This document shows, in pieces, positions 46,195 to 56,843 of a stretch of DNA of 64,000 bases (positions are counted from its first letter, which is position 1; each line of letters begins with the position of its first letter). Location: NCBI GenBank assembly GCA_021234155.1, contig JAJEKV010000002.1, positions 36,002,128-36,066,127 of the forward strand, in the 5' to 3' direction. The notes below the pieces were generated by a model. It was not told the DNA's origin and did no database searches. It saw only the letters and a program-made list of their open reading frames with translations. This DNA is from Isoetes taiwanensis (Eukaryota; Streptophyta; Lycopodiopsida; Isoetales; Isoetaceae). The translations under genes and the position numbers were made by a program.

Positions 46195-47295
46195 AAGACT
46201 TCAGAATATAAAGTAGATTGACCTTAATAAGCCCCTCTTGAAAAAGTATCTATATAACCTCCTTCAGGATAGACAAGAAACCAGAATGATGTACCCCTAT
46301 TCCTCGCTTCAAATAAGATAGGAGCTGGCTAACCTGCACCAAACAAAGAAATTCAATTGTAGGCTTGAAGTAGTAGGGCTCCACATGATTTATAAACTTT
46401 TGATCTTATGTAGATTAACACTCAAAACTGTGGAAGCTTTTTGTCATCGTCTGAAAGTGAATCCATAACTTCCAAAAAATACCTCCTACTAGCTCCTTCT
46501 CATCGTTCAAATCGAGCTTCAACACCTTCAGTAACAAATATATCCTGAATTAGTCTCCCAACAAGAATGCACAAGAATACCTGCACTGCCAAATTCTCAC
46601 AGTCTCATTTGCTAAAACTTAACACAATTGCAGGAGAATAATTGTTCTGCATAATCATTTCAACAATTTTAAAGATATCACTTGATTTCATTGTCTCTTT
46701 TACCAGTATGATCAGCCACATTGACAGAGACTGCATTCATTGCTTTTTGAGAATTATCATCTTGAAATATTGCTTTTTTCATCTGCTACTATATACAGGC
46801 CATCAGCTCCAGAAGGAAAGATCAAGTGCTGAAGGGGAGTAGGTCGAAAATTAGTGTAGATGATGTGGCATGGTTATTGATAAACCTGCAGATGATTTTT
46901 ATGAACATCAAACAGCTTTAAATACATATGAAGCAATTGGACGACTGCCTTTGCAACCCAATCTGCAAATTCCTATGCATTTGGGATAGTTGTAGATAGA
47001 AATACGAAACATGCATTTTTTGGAGCCATCACAATGCCCTTTTCCCACACACAGGCATGAATATTGACATTTACTAACAGAAATTACCTGACCAGGCACG
47101 ATGCATTTGGAAATATAATTATGTCCCATGTCATTAGACCAACGTCGAAGAATTCTTGAGCTAACTCATGGGACTTCTGATTACTCAGAGCTTTAATTGG
47201 TGAAGTATACATACTCTTTGATTATTCTTCAAAGACCGCAATGGCATATTCAGCGACAGAGCTCATCATATTCTGAAGCTTAGTTTCAAGGTGCT
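46195..47295 (-). pseudogene. MTR4/HEN2-type exosome RNA helicase pseudogene
   Basis: Consecutive leftward pieces match the exosome helicase MTR4 (or its homologue HEN2): SVAEYAIAV and [12 protein letters not shown] (motif Ia) with DVGLMT and FPNASCLV (47090-47290); GIVMAPKNACFVFLSTTIPN and EFADWVAK (46930-47050); [20 protein letters not shown] and [11 protein letters not shown] (46785-46880); DIFKIVEMIMQNNYSPAIVL (46610-46680); LDLNDEKELV (46500); KRGIGVHHSGFLSILKEVI, a stop, ILFQEGLIKV (46195-46310). The order follows the real protein. The DExH box (motif II) segment is deleted, as only about 40 bp separate the block before it from the block after it. Stops and shifts make it non-functional. 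The host gene would act in nuclear RNA surveillance. Confidence 0.85.
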
Positions 47296-47299
47296 CGCA

Positions 47300-48034
47300 C
47301 TAGGATCTTATGCATCCACCAAGCTCAAGTCCGATTCAAGTAAAATTTAGAAGTCTGCCACAAATCTAGAAGTGTGCCACAGGCGTACCCTGTATTGCGC
47401 CACTTGAACTGCCGGATCTCCTATAGAATGGATGTCGGTTTGCCGGTTCGAACACAGGCGACTGGGCTGGACAACCAACAGAGGCTACCGCCAATTTACA
47501 GGCAAGAGCCAGTTTGGAGCAGTTTCCAGCATATTCTAAGAATATTTTAGCATATGCTTAGAATATGCTGAAAACCCACATGAGCAAGGGTTTGCCCCCC
47601 TAGGGGCAACCCAATATTTTCGTCATATTGATAAAGGCCAAATTATAAATGTTATAATTTATTATTGCAGATGGGAGAGATCAATTTGTTAAAAACAAAT
47701 GAATAATATTTTATACATAGATAAATAGTTTTAAGATAAAAACAAATGCAATAATATCAGTAGTTCCACTTACTGTATACATATAATTGCATATATACTA
47801 ATTACATTACATGCATTAGAAACATTTACTTAAATGTTTTAATTTTTTCCCAAAGATATTTTAGAAACATAATTTTTCATTTAAATATTTTATGAACTTT
47901 TTATTTGACACTAAATTCATTCACTTCAAAAGACAAGTACAAAACTTACTCTCCAAAAAGGGCAAAACAAATGGTGGGGGGCAACATTCAAATTTAACCT
48001 TCGCGCAGCACGTGGCATCGAAGTTAATGCCTGT
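47300..48034. other. No gene recognised
   Basis: AT-rich DNA between the helicase relic and the hAT-like MITE. Nothing supported. Confidence 0.4.
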
Positions 48035-48042
48035 ATCTCTGC

Positions 48043-48682
48043 CAGGGATAGGTTCAATACGCTGTACATTTTATACGGAATACGTATGAATTGTATGATA
48101 CGGCACAAATTTGCCGTATAAAACGCAAAAAATACGGCAAAAAACAATTCCGGCGTCGGAAGATTTTCGCGTCTGAAAACAACTATATCAGCGTCTGTGA
48201 AAATTTTTCGCGTCTGCCGAAACCTTGAAACAGCGTCACAAACCAAAATTTTTTCGTCACAGACGCGAAAACAACGCCACAGCGTCAGACGCGGACTTTT
48301 TTCGCGTCTGCGATTTAGTTGTTTTTTCGCGTCTGCCGAAAATCTTCCGACACGGAATTGTTATTTGCCGTATTTTTTTTGCCGTATTTTTTTTTTGAAC
48401 ATCACGCTTTCGACGCTGAAAATGAATCGATAGTGTACGCGAAAAATTTTCGCGTCGCGCTATCATCGAAGCTTTTCGCTGCGTCTGCGAATGTCGCCTC
48501 GTCCTTTCGCCCCAGCGATTCTTTCTATTTCACGTCGCCGAAAAATTTTTCGCAAGACGCCACGAAGGTTTTCGCGACGCCGAAGATTTTTTTCCGGCCG
48601 GCGAGGTATTTATACGTTAAATACGTATTTTATTAAAAAATACGTAGAAATTTTAATTTTGTACGTATAGAACCTATCCCTG
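48043..48682. mobile_element. hAT-like MITE with GACGCGAAA repeats
   Basis: The ends CAGGGATAGGTTC (48043) and the complement of GAACCTATCCCTG (ending 48682) form an inverted repeat, flanked by an exact 8-bp duplication ATCTCTGC (48035-48042 and 48683-48690): hAT hallmarks. The 640-bp body has more than ten copies of TTCGCGTC or GACGCGAA in both orientations and AATACGTA-like words near each end. No transposase is present. Confidence 0.88.
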
Positions 48683-48690
48683 ATCTCTGC

Positions 48691-51139
48691 AGCCATTTTT
48701 GTTCAGCAATATGGTGAAGGTAAGTGGTGGGGAAATAGTGCCAACAAGGAAGTAATACCAGCAAGATAATTCTTTGTCTGTCAGAATTATTCCTTCCTAC
48801 CTTTTATATGTCTATAAGAGGAATAGGAATTGTAAAAAAGTTGGTGAGAGAGATGTTCTTTATCCGAAGTAGAGTAGGAGCAAAGGGTTTCTTGGAATTC
48901 AGAAATAAAGATTTTTAGGGATTATGGAGTTGTAGGGAAAGATTCTCCTTACCAGAAGCAGAAGCAGCAAGAGCAAAGCATTCGTAGGAATCTGGAAATT
49001 GAAAGATTTGGAGTAGGGAAAGGAGTAAAGTGATAGAAAAAATAAAGAGAGCAAAGACATTCAAGTTGTTGAAGAAGCCCAGGATAGTGGGATGGAGGAG
49101 GAGGAGCTAATTTTGGAGTTAAAAACTCATCTTGAGAAGCTAAGGAATTAGGAGAAAATGTGAAGTTCATGACTCATTTTGATCTTTGATTCTTTGAAAT
49201 ATTTAAAGACAGATTTATCAAAATTGTACAAGACGGATGGAAAAGTGCCTAAAAGAGATCATTTCAACTTTTGGTTTGATTATCAAAGGTTTTCATAAAA
49301 TGTTTGCCCTGCAGGAAGAGAAGCATCAATCTAACAAAAATGTTAGGTTCTTTATTTTCACAACACCGTTGTGGGATTTTATATGTCATCTTAAAACATA
49401 TAAAGACTTTAATATATATAGTGCATATTGTATCATCTTCTTTTTTAAAATGAGATGGTGTTGGTAATTGTGTCTAGAACGCGGCATGTAACGCCATATA
49501 CGGCATTCTCTCTCCTGCACGCAGCAATATTTGGTCGCATTGGCGGTCTATCTCTTTTCTGTTTTTTTTTTCTCAAAAAACATTACTGCTGGACTTCTAT
49601 AGCTTCTGCATCTCGATTTTTCCCTTCCTTCTACGTCTTTCTATTTCGGGCTTCCAGATTAAAGCCTGAATGGCTTTACAGAGCTCTCAACATATTCTCC
49701 TCGAATCCTTCTTTTTATTCTTCACAACACGTGATGACCCTACATTTGGAATTCAGAGCAGAAGGTATGTTTTTGTTAGGTTTTATTCGCAATGAGGCAA
49801 ATCATAGCACTTGGTTGAAAGGGTTTAGGCACACCGTAATCTTGCTCTATTCTCCACCAATTCATTCAGGTAAGGAGCTCTTTAGCCACCTATAATTTTA
49901 TGACTTCCTGATTAGTATTATGAGCATGGTAAATGATTCATGTTAGAAACGCACTCCGATTTGATCAGAGCGTTGAAGCAGGTGAGTATAGTAGGCATAG
50001 TCTCTTGGATTCTTTCCAGTTTTTTGCTCTTCCTTGCTTGATAGTCTCTATACCCAGGGAAGTAAAGTCGGGTGGATCTGCACTCTATTGCTTCAAGAAA
50101 ATGGGGCCTTTTAAACCAAAAAGTCTACTTCTAGATTTTGTATTTTTTTTCCACAAGAATTATTCGATTTTCATCTCCTAGAATGCTATTCACGCTAAAA
50201 AAACTTTGCAGCATTTACCTCTGTTCTTTTCCTCATCTTTCTCTAACATCCAAATTTGGGATCTTTACTGCAAGCACATTCTCATTTGCGAGGCAAAAAA
50301 CCTTTGCAAAATGTTATACGACTTAAACAGGTTGAAATTGTCGGTGTAGACTTGCAGATTTCTTAAACATGTACGTACTAAAATAACATTTAAATCCAAG
50401 GTAAAAAAATCAGTGTAGACTTAAAAGGGCACACGTTGATAAATATACAAGTTCTGTCTCTGCATGAAATGTAGAACATACGGGATTGTTTGTAATGCAG
50501 AAGATTATGCATGCAAGCTCTTCAATCAAACATTCTTTGTGGGCAAGACAGAGGTATCTCTATGATAGTAGTTGGTAATATTATGCTTGTTTTTTTTTTT
50601 TGCAGTGACACTTGCTGTTACTTTGTTTACTTCGAAGTTATCAATGTTGCTTTCAAGATTATGCATTCTTTGTGGGCAATACAGAGGTATCTTTGTAATA
50701 GTAGTTGGTAATTTTATGCTTGGTTTTTTTGCAATAACTCTTGCTTTTAATTTATTTACTTCGTACTTAATTCAATGACGCTTTCGAATCTTTGTGCATC
50801 ATTGATGTTTTTTGTAGCAGTTTCAAGTAAGTCCAATTCTTAAATGGAGCTCTTTGATTTATACATGTCACAAGATCCAATTCATCTTCTTCCTTTCATT
50901 CATATAATATGGAAACTGGAATGTAAGACTTGCCAATATTATTAACCAGATTTGCAAAACTGCTTGAAGGGATTTGTATTACTGCTTGAAGGAAAGGGAT
51001 TTCAATTTGTTCAAGATACATTTGTTTCTTGAAATGCATTCGATTTAGGAGCAGCTATAATCGATTCGGGCCAAGTTTTCGTTGAGGTAGAATCCGGAGC
51101 CATGTTTGATCGATTGAGGAAAGTTCAAAATGTGCGCCA
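48691..51139. other. No gene; local tandem duplication
   Basis: A stretch of about 115 bp with CATTCTTTGTGGGCAA and TTTGTTTACTTCG occurs at 50529-50640 and again at 50664-50772. Scattered ORFs show no conserved text. The rest is unassigned. Confidence 0.5.
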
Positions 51140-51356
51140 AAGTTTTTTTTTTTTCGCAGGCAAGATATTTAGATTTTATTGATAGAGAAGCTAGTACAAG
51201 ATTTCGGGAGGATTTGGTATAATTATGGAGAATATTGTACGTCAACCGCCTTTATTAATGATAGGCAACTCCATGTAAAATTCAAAATGTACATTACAAA
51301 CACTTTAACCCAGTTCAAATTTTTACATCAATATACAAAAAAATTCAATCACCCTT

Positions 51357-52439
51357 TCATGCTTCTACCCTTCTGTAACAGCTATTCTGCATTGCATACA
51401 GGGCTTTCCATCCCGCGCTGACCCTTCTTTCTACACAGTCATCCCATAGCATGTTAGCAGAGAAATCGATTCTCAGATACTTAAAGGTCCTTACAACTTC
51501 CATCCTTTGTCCTCTGTAATAGAAGTCTGGGATATCATGCTGAGCAGACAGGATTGGCAACAACTTGGTTTTCTGCTGGTTGACTGTCATTCCTGCTATG
51601 TCACAGAATTGACTGAGAGCATCCAAATGTTCCTGCATACTCCTAGCTGTATGGGATAATAAGCCCAGATCGTTTGCATAGAGCAACTGTTTTACTGTAT
51701 ATGCCTCTGGCAACTGCGGGCCACCACCTCCATGTTCTTGCATCCATGTCTCCAACTTGTCAATATAAAGTCCAAAAAGCGTTGGAGATAACGGGCATCC
51801 CTGTTTAACACCTATGGTGTTGTTCACCCAGTGGTCTGAAGCAGGCAAAGTGGCATATATTCCGTCATAGAGCCGGTAGATGGCATTCTGCAAATCCTGT
51901 GGGACATGTAGCTCCTGCAAGCGTTGCCACAACAGGTCCCGAGAGACTGTATCATATGGCATCTTAAAATCCATGAAACAGCAATACAAGTCACGTCGTG
52001 CATTGCGGCTAGCTTCCATAAGGATTCTGGGAGTAAAAATATGATCACTCGTGGAGTGGCCAGGGAGGAAACCTACTTGGCCAACTGCACGTACTCCAGT
52101 TTCCTCTGCCCATTGCGTTAACTTCTTCTCAAGCACACATGCTAGAAGTTTTGCGAGTAATGGGCTCACCATGATCATACGGTAGTTGGTGGAGTCATCC
52201 CTGCTTCCCGTCTTATGAATAGGGGTGACCTTGCTAACCATCCATTCCTGCGGGAGGCCCTCTCTGATGGTCTGATTGATTATCCATGTCAAAGGCCCGA
52301 GCAAAGCTGGCCCACCCCATTTCAACAGCTCGGCCTGAAGTTCCTGCAAGTCCTTTGCTTTACCATTAGCAAGATGCCTAAGGCCCTGGTGGATGTCCGC
52401 CTCTGAAAGCTGTAGTATTTCTCCTAGCTGATTTGGCAC
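51357..52439 (-). pseudogene. LINE reverse transcriptase with YAND active site
   Basis: A 360-residue uninterrupted frame. Motifs are NGKAKDLQELQAELLKWGG, VTPIHKTGSRDDSTNYRMI, VGQVGFLPGHSTSDHIF (motif 2a/2), FMDFKMPYDTV (motif A, with F-D present but KAF changed), GVKQGCPLSPTLFGLYID (motif B) and LLYANDLGLLS (motif C). Motif C should be YADD; the codon AAC makes it YAND, losing a metal-binding aspartate. The frame is open but the enzyme is dead. It ends at ALYAMQNSCYRR, where the thumb continues in the copy at 63.6 kb. Confidence 0.85.
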
Positions 52440-52511
52440 GTCAGCGATTGCTCCTGGGGGAACCGTTGTCTGTACTGGTCTGGGGTAACATTGCCAGGTG
52501 GTTGATGCCTC

Positions 52512-53800
52512 TTATACAACACTACGCCAAAAGGCTTTTGGCTCAGTCATCAGTAGATCAAACATGCGTTGCTGATTTTCTGCAATGTAGCGATGCTTTT
52601 TGGATTTCAAGAATGCCTTATAGTCCCTAATGGCCTGTGGCCAGAGCTGTGGATCTAAGATGGTGCGTAGCTGACTCTTTAGAGCCTTACATTCAGCGTC
52701 AAACCAGGGGTTTTGAGGGAATTGCGCAGCGTCCCTTCGCGGGGGCGTTCTTGCTGCAAAGCATTCATTGGCTGCTGCGAGTAAGGCCTTCACCAACCAT
52801 TCACACTTATCATGCAATGTATAGAGGGCATCAATCTCTTGTAGCTCACATTCAAGCGCTACCTCATATCCTGCTTGCTTCCGATAGTTTGGGGTGTATC
52901 CCAAACCCCGGGGGCACCTGTCCTGTGGCCATGCCACTGAGTGCCTCCAATCCAAAGTGACATAAAGTGGATAGTGGTCTGACAAAGTCTCTTCATCTCT
53001 TATTCCTGTGCCTGTCGCGAAATCTCGAATAATATCAAGTTCTGGCGCTGGAGCTAGGAGATAGTCCATCACGCTGGCCCCACCATCGCCCCCGTCGCTT
53101 CTGCAAGTGAAGCCCCCTGATCGCGGCCACCTGAGCATACCATTACAGATCACCATGTTGAAGATCTGACATAGCTGGACCAACTCTCTTTCAAAGGCTC
53201 CGGAGACTATATCCTGGGAGCGTCTTGCATGCTGGGATGCCTCCGTTTCTAGCCAAAGTGGATTGGAGTCAGCATTTCCCTGAAAGGTGACCGACTGGCA
53301 CTGTGCCGTACGTGCATTGAAATCTCCCAATAAAAACACATGACCCTCCCCGCGATACTGCTCTATGTCATCATACGGTTCCCTATAAGGCATAGGCACA
53401 TCTATATCTGCCTGATGCATCCTGTAGAACTTAGAAGTTTCATGGGGGATATGACATCCTGCGATAAACAGTGGGAGGATGCAGCACTCGTATCCACAGG
53501 TAGCGGTTGAGTCTATCAGCCTTGTGGAGCGAGACTGTGGATGCTATAGCATCTTTGAAGTAGCACGTGACCCCTCCATACCCTCACTTGCCATGGCGCT
53601 CATTGGCCAGTGAGAAATGATGATACCCTGGGATGTCTGGTAACAGATTACCACTATATTCCCATGTCTCTTGCAAGAAGATGATGTCCATGGCTGTAGC
53701 AATTTCAAAGAATGCCCTCGGCCAGGCTCCAGTGGAAATCCCCTACAGCCCACCACGATACAATTCAAGGCACTCTTCCTATGCTTTATGTGGTGACCCC
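52512..53800 (-). pseudogene. LINE endonuclease, broken at its N-terminal part
   Basis: An open frame of 302 residues (53420-52512) contains GHVFLLGDFNARTAQC, VMDYLLAP and LSDHYPLYVTLDW, the later catalytic blocks of the APE-type endonuclease. The preceding part (53420-53800) is in other frames: MDIIFLQETWEY-like text carries the ETWE block, and YLWIRVLHPPTVY resembles the strand before GDFNAR. It is disabled by frame changes. Confidence 0.82.
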
Positions 53801-54382
53801 TATCCCGCCCCATGGAGGCCGCAGGAGTTGGGTCATTGGCGAGTCTTTGGGGTTCTCATGTCCCGCTGGCTGGCCGTGGTGTGGTGCCCGGCACTTGGTC
53901 CCAGGCTGGCGTGGTGTGATCCGCCATTCGAGGTGGGGATCCGAAGTGCTTGGTCCCCGGTGGTCACCCGCCATTGGGCGTAGAGGCACAAATACCTTCA
54001 TCTTGCCATTCACCGGCCCGCCGATCCCCCGCTTTGCCGCGACTGTCTAATCTTTTCGAACTCCTCCCGCCTCTCATACGTTGAGTAGGGGTCGGTCGAT
54101 GTCTAAGTACACCGATGTCCCCTTCAAGCGACTTAGCGCTGACTGCGAAAGATCAACGTCTTCGGCGCTGGTCGAGCGGTGTGAGTTTAACTAGTCGGGT
54201 CTCATGCTTGGCCCTCCGGAGCTGGTCGGGTTTCTTCTTGTCAAGTCTTTGCAATTGAAGCCTTGCCAATACCGGACATGGAGCTTAGGCGGGAGATCTT
54301 CCCTTTGTTCTTCCGCAAGCCCCGGAAGCCACAATGTTCACCGACGAGATCGGGCGGTCCTTCTCCTCGCCCGAGGACCCGT

Positions 54383-55048
54383 CTAATTCCCTCGCAAAGC
54401 TCGCCTCGGTATTGGGCATGGTGATGGTGCTGCCCCTGTGGTGGTACTTGTCTGTTTCATCTGCATGCACAGATCATACATCTCCCGCTGGAATTCGGCC
54501 ATCCTCTTCTCGAGGGCCGAAAGCGTGGGCACTGCCTCTTGACTTTCAGGCTGTCTCTTTTCTAGGGTGTCCAACCTCCCCTGCATCCCAGACATTGTAG
54601 CCTCCTGGTCTGCCAACCGGCCGTTTGGGGCAACCAACTATGCAACGCGCGCCACTGCTTGTTTGAGCTCATTTTGCAGTTGTACCACGTCCTCTGACAT
54701 TTGCTGTTGGAGCTGATCTAGACGTCGGGTTGCTGTCAATTCACTTCTTAGCTGGGCGACAGTATTGCGCGCTTGTCTGCGCTCGAAGTCAGCTAGCCCA
54801 AAGCGGTCATCCAGCGGCCTGATGCATTCCTCCAGCGTCAAAATATGTTCTTTTTCTTTCGCCAACTGTTTCTTGAGAATAGCTGCCTGGGTGTCCCTTT
54901 GCATCTTCACACCTGCCAGCTTGTCCTGAATGGCATTCAGCTTTCCCTCCAGGACATGTATTGCCTCTGCCTGTGTGATGTACTCCGAGGGGGAGAAGCC
55001 CTCACCATTACGTGCCCGCTTCTTTAGCGCATGCAGATTCCCCTCCAT
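54383..55048 (-). pseudogene. LINE ORF1 coiled-coil protein, split
   Basis: Frame one encodes YITQAEAIHVLEGKLNAIQD, then KKQLAKEKEHILTLEECI and QLQNELKQAVARVA before a stop at 54638. A continuing frame has LVAPNGRLADQEATMSGMQG, GRLDTLEKRQPESQEAVPTL and EKRMAEFQREMYDL, ending with a serine/threonine- and proline-rich tail. The whole is heptad-like. The stop splits what was probably one ORF1. Confidence 0.6.
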
Positions 55049-55216
55049 TGTTTGTGAGGCCTACAACTTTCGAGCACTCCAGAGTGAATTAGAAATGCGC
55101 AGGAAGTATATAGGACTTCAAAGATTGAAAATGAATCACAAGGAGGCCCTTAGCGGTTGGCATGGGGGGTTTGGGGGGGTTCAACCCTATAGGTGGGGGG
55201 CTCAATTTTGGTTGCT

Positions 55217-55538
55217 GGGTGAAAGCATGCTACGGCGTACCACTTTTGGAGCCCTCAAAAGTACCTTCACCGGGTACTTTTAAAACTGGTACTTTCTATT
55301 TTTTCTTCCCATTAAAATCGATTTAAAAATTTTGAATTGAAGGTCAATAACATGTCAATCTATAGTATTAGAGGATAACAATACTATTAAAGACTAAAAT
55401 TAATGAATCAACTCTCAAACTTATTGTTTATTGAGACATTTATGCAAGTTCCCAGTACCCAGTGCTGGGTACTTTTTTGGGTAGTTTTGCACTCCCTAAA
55501 AAGAACTTTAGATGGTACACCCTAGCATGCTTTCACCC
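55217..55538. mobile_element. MITE with GGGTGAAAGCATGCTA ends
   Basis: A perfect 16-bp inverted repeat GGGTGAAAGCATGCTA starts at 55217, its complement ends at 55538, followed by matching GTACCA and AGTACC words further in. TGCT at 55213-55216 and 55539-55542 could be a 4-bp duplication. The 322-bp body is AT-rich. I cannot place it in a superfamily from this. Confidence 0.75.
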
Positions 55539-55713
55539 TGCTGCCGGAATTCTTTTGGAGTGGGAAGGAGTTGGAGGCTGGGCTATTACATCTTTTGCTC
55601 TGTAGCTTGGGAACAAGAGCTTGGTATATAAATCGGCATACTTGAGGAAAAAGTGTCAAAAACCTTGAGTGCGCTAGTTTTGACCTCAAAACCCCGAGTG
55701 CTGCTTTTGCCTG

Positions 55714-55717
<4 letters not shown>

Positions 55718-55799
<82 letters not shown>
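55718..55799. repeat. AG microsatellite, about 41 units
   Basis: Uninterrupted GA run of about 82 bp, followed by a G run. Both ORFs predicted here (RERER and LSLSL) are artefacts. Confidence 0.95.
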
Positions 55800-55801
<2 letters not shown>

Positions 55802-56566
55802 AGGGGGGGGGAGTGCCTGCTTTGGACCCCAAGGCCAGAGGGAGGGGAGGGAGGGAGGGCACCCCCCCCTTAAGCCAATTAAGCTCCTCAAATTGACCTA
55901 AAAATACCCTTTTCTATACAATACCATACCGAAATCATACTCCCCACCATTGCTAAAATACCCTCCCAAAATACAATATAGAAGTTGGGTCCATTTTTTT
56001 TCCTGGCGCGCATTTTCGTGGCGCCACGTGGCACAACCCAATATCGCGGAATGGAAGTTGGGTTAATACATTCCCGACCGGGCCGTGCGGGTTTAGGGTT
56101 CCTCGCTTTTGTTTTAGGGTTCTTTATTTTAGGGCCTTGATTCTTCAATGAAGCGTGCGGTCGAAGATGGAATCGGATGAGCGCTTCTTTCGCGCGATCG
56201 AAGATGTAATCGGATGAAGCTTTTTTTTCGCGCCAGATCCGGGTCTAAGGCGAAGCGTAAGCATAAATCTTCGATTTTTTAAATATGTCTCCGCTTCCGC
56301 TTTCGCCATAGCGAGCATTTTGAAGCCTTCTTTGATCCGCTTTGCCAAATCTTGAAACCTGCTTGTGCTTTTTGGGATCTTGAAACCCCGCTTTTGCTAC
56401 TTAGGATCTCATCGCTGTTTTTACTTTGCTTCGCCGGATCTTGAAGGCTTGCTTTGCTTCGCCGGATTTTTGAAGCCCTGCTCTGTTTTTGAAGCCCTGC
56501 TCTGTGCTTGAAGCCCTGCTCCGGATCTGCTGAGGGAAAAAAATGTCCCCAACTTCTATATTGTAG

Positions 56567-56706
56567 GGGAATGGAGGTTGGGGCCTCCATTAACGCCGGT
56601 CGCAGGACCCCACCTGGAAACTCGGAATGGAGGCCCCAACCTCCATTAACGCCGGTCGCGGGACCCCACCTGGAAACTCGGAATGGAGGCCCCAACCTCC
56701 ATTCCC
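56567..56706. repeat. Tandem repeat with GGAGGCCCCAACCTCCATT
   Basis: Units of about 62 bp: GGCCTCCATTAACGCCGGTC and then CACCTGGAAACTCGGAATGG recur twice, and the word GGCCCCAACCTCCATT a third time. The word GGAATGGAGGTTGG at 56569 is its complement, forming an inverted repeat at the right end of the insertion. Confidence 0.78.
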
Positions 56707-56741
56707 CTATACAAAACGATTGGGCAAACTATACGAGTGCT

Positions 56742-56748
56742 CTATAAA
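56742..56748 (+). promoter_or_regulatory. Possible TATA box of the lumenal TPR gene
   Basis: TATAAAC at about 102 bp before the start codon; a start of transcription 30 bp later would leave a 5' UTR of about 70 nt. This lies inside the dispersed repeat. Weak evidence on its own. Confidence 0.35.
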
Positions 56749-56843
56749 CTGTAAGGAAATGGATAAATATATGCACATAGGATAGCAGGGCTTAGATATG
56801 CCACGTAGCTACATAAGTTTGAGAAATTGCAGTAGTCGGAGCG

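Larger units (their letters stand above)
51143..55048 (-). mobile_element. LINE (non-LTR), second copy
   Basis: Read leftward: ORF1 coiled coil (55048-54383), endonuclease (about 53800-52600), RT (52439-51357) and a short 3' end with a poly(T) run on the plus strand (its poly(A) tail) near 51143-51156. Its RT and endonuclease are close to those of the copy at 10-13 kb in layout. The ORF2 C-terminal zinc-finger part seems missing, replaced by about 200 bp of unrelated sequence, which could reflect template switching. No target duplication was found. Confidence 0.88.
55868..56750. repeat. Dispersed repeat interrupted by 0.72 kb insertion
   Basis: 55868-55978 and 56704-56750 together equal the continuous stretch at 9528-9655. 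Between them lies about 720 bp (from TATAGAAGTTGGG to CCAACCTCCATTCCCCT) absent from the other copy. ATACAA occurs at both junctions and is a possible target duplication. The insertion is GC-richer and contains two 62-bp tandem units. Confidence 0.7.

Noticed and set aside
48181-48600. CRISPR-like repeats in the GACGCGAAA region
   Set aside because: Words are short, occur in both orientations with irregular spacing, and lie within a hAT-like element of a plant genome.
55586-55901. ORFs with long LSLSLS or RERERE stretches
   Set aside because: They translate an AG microsatellite; same for 62451-62722 and 61732-62019 (GATA).
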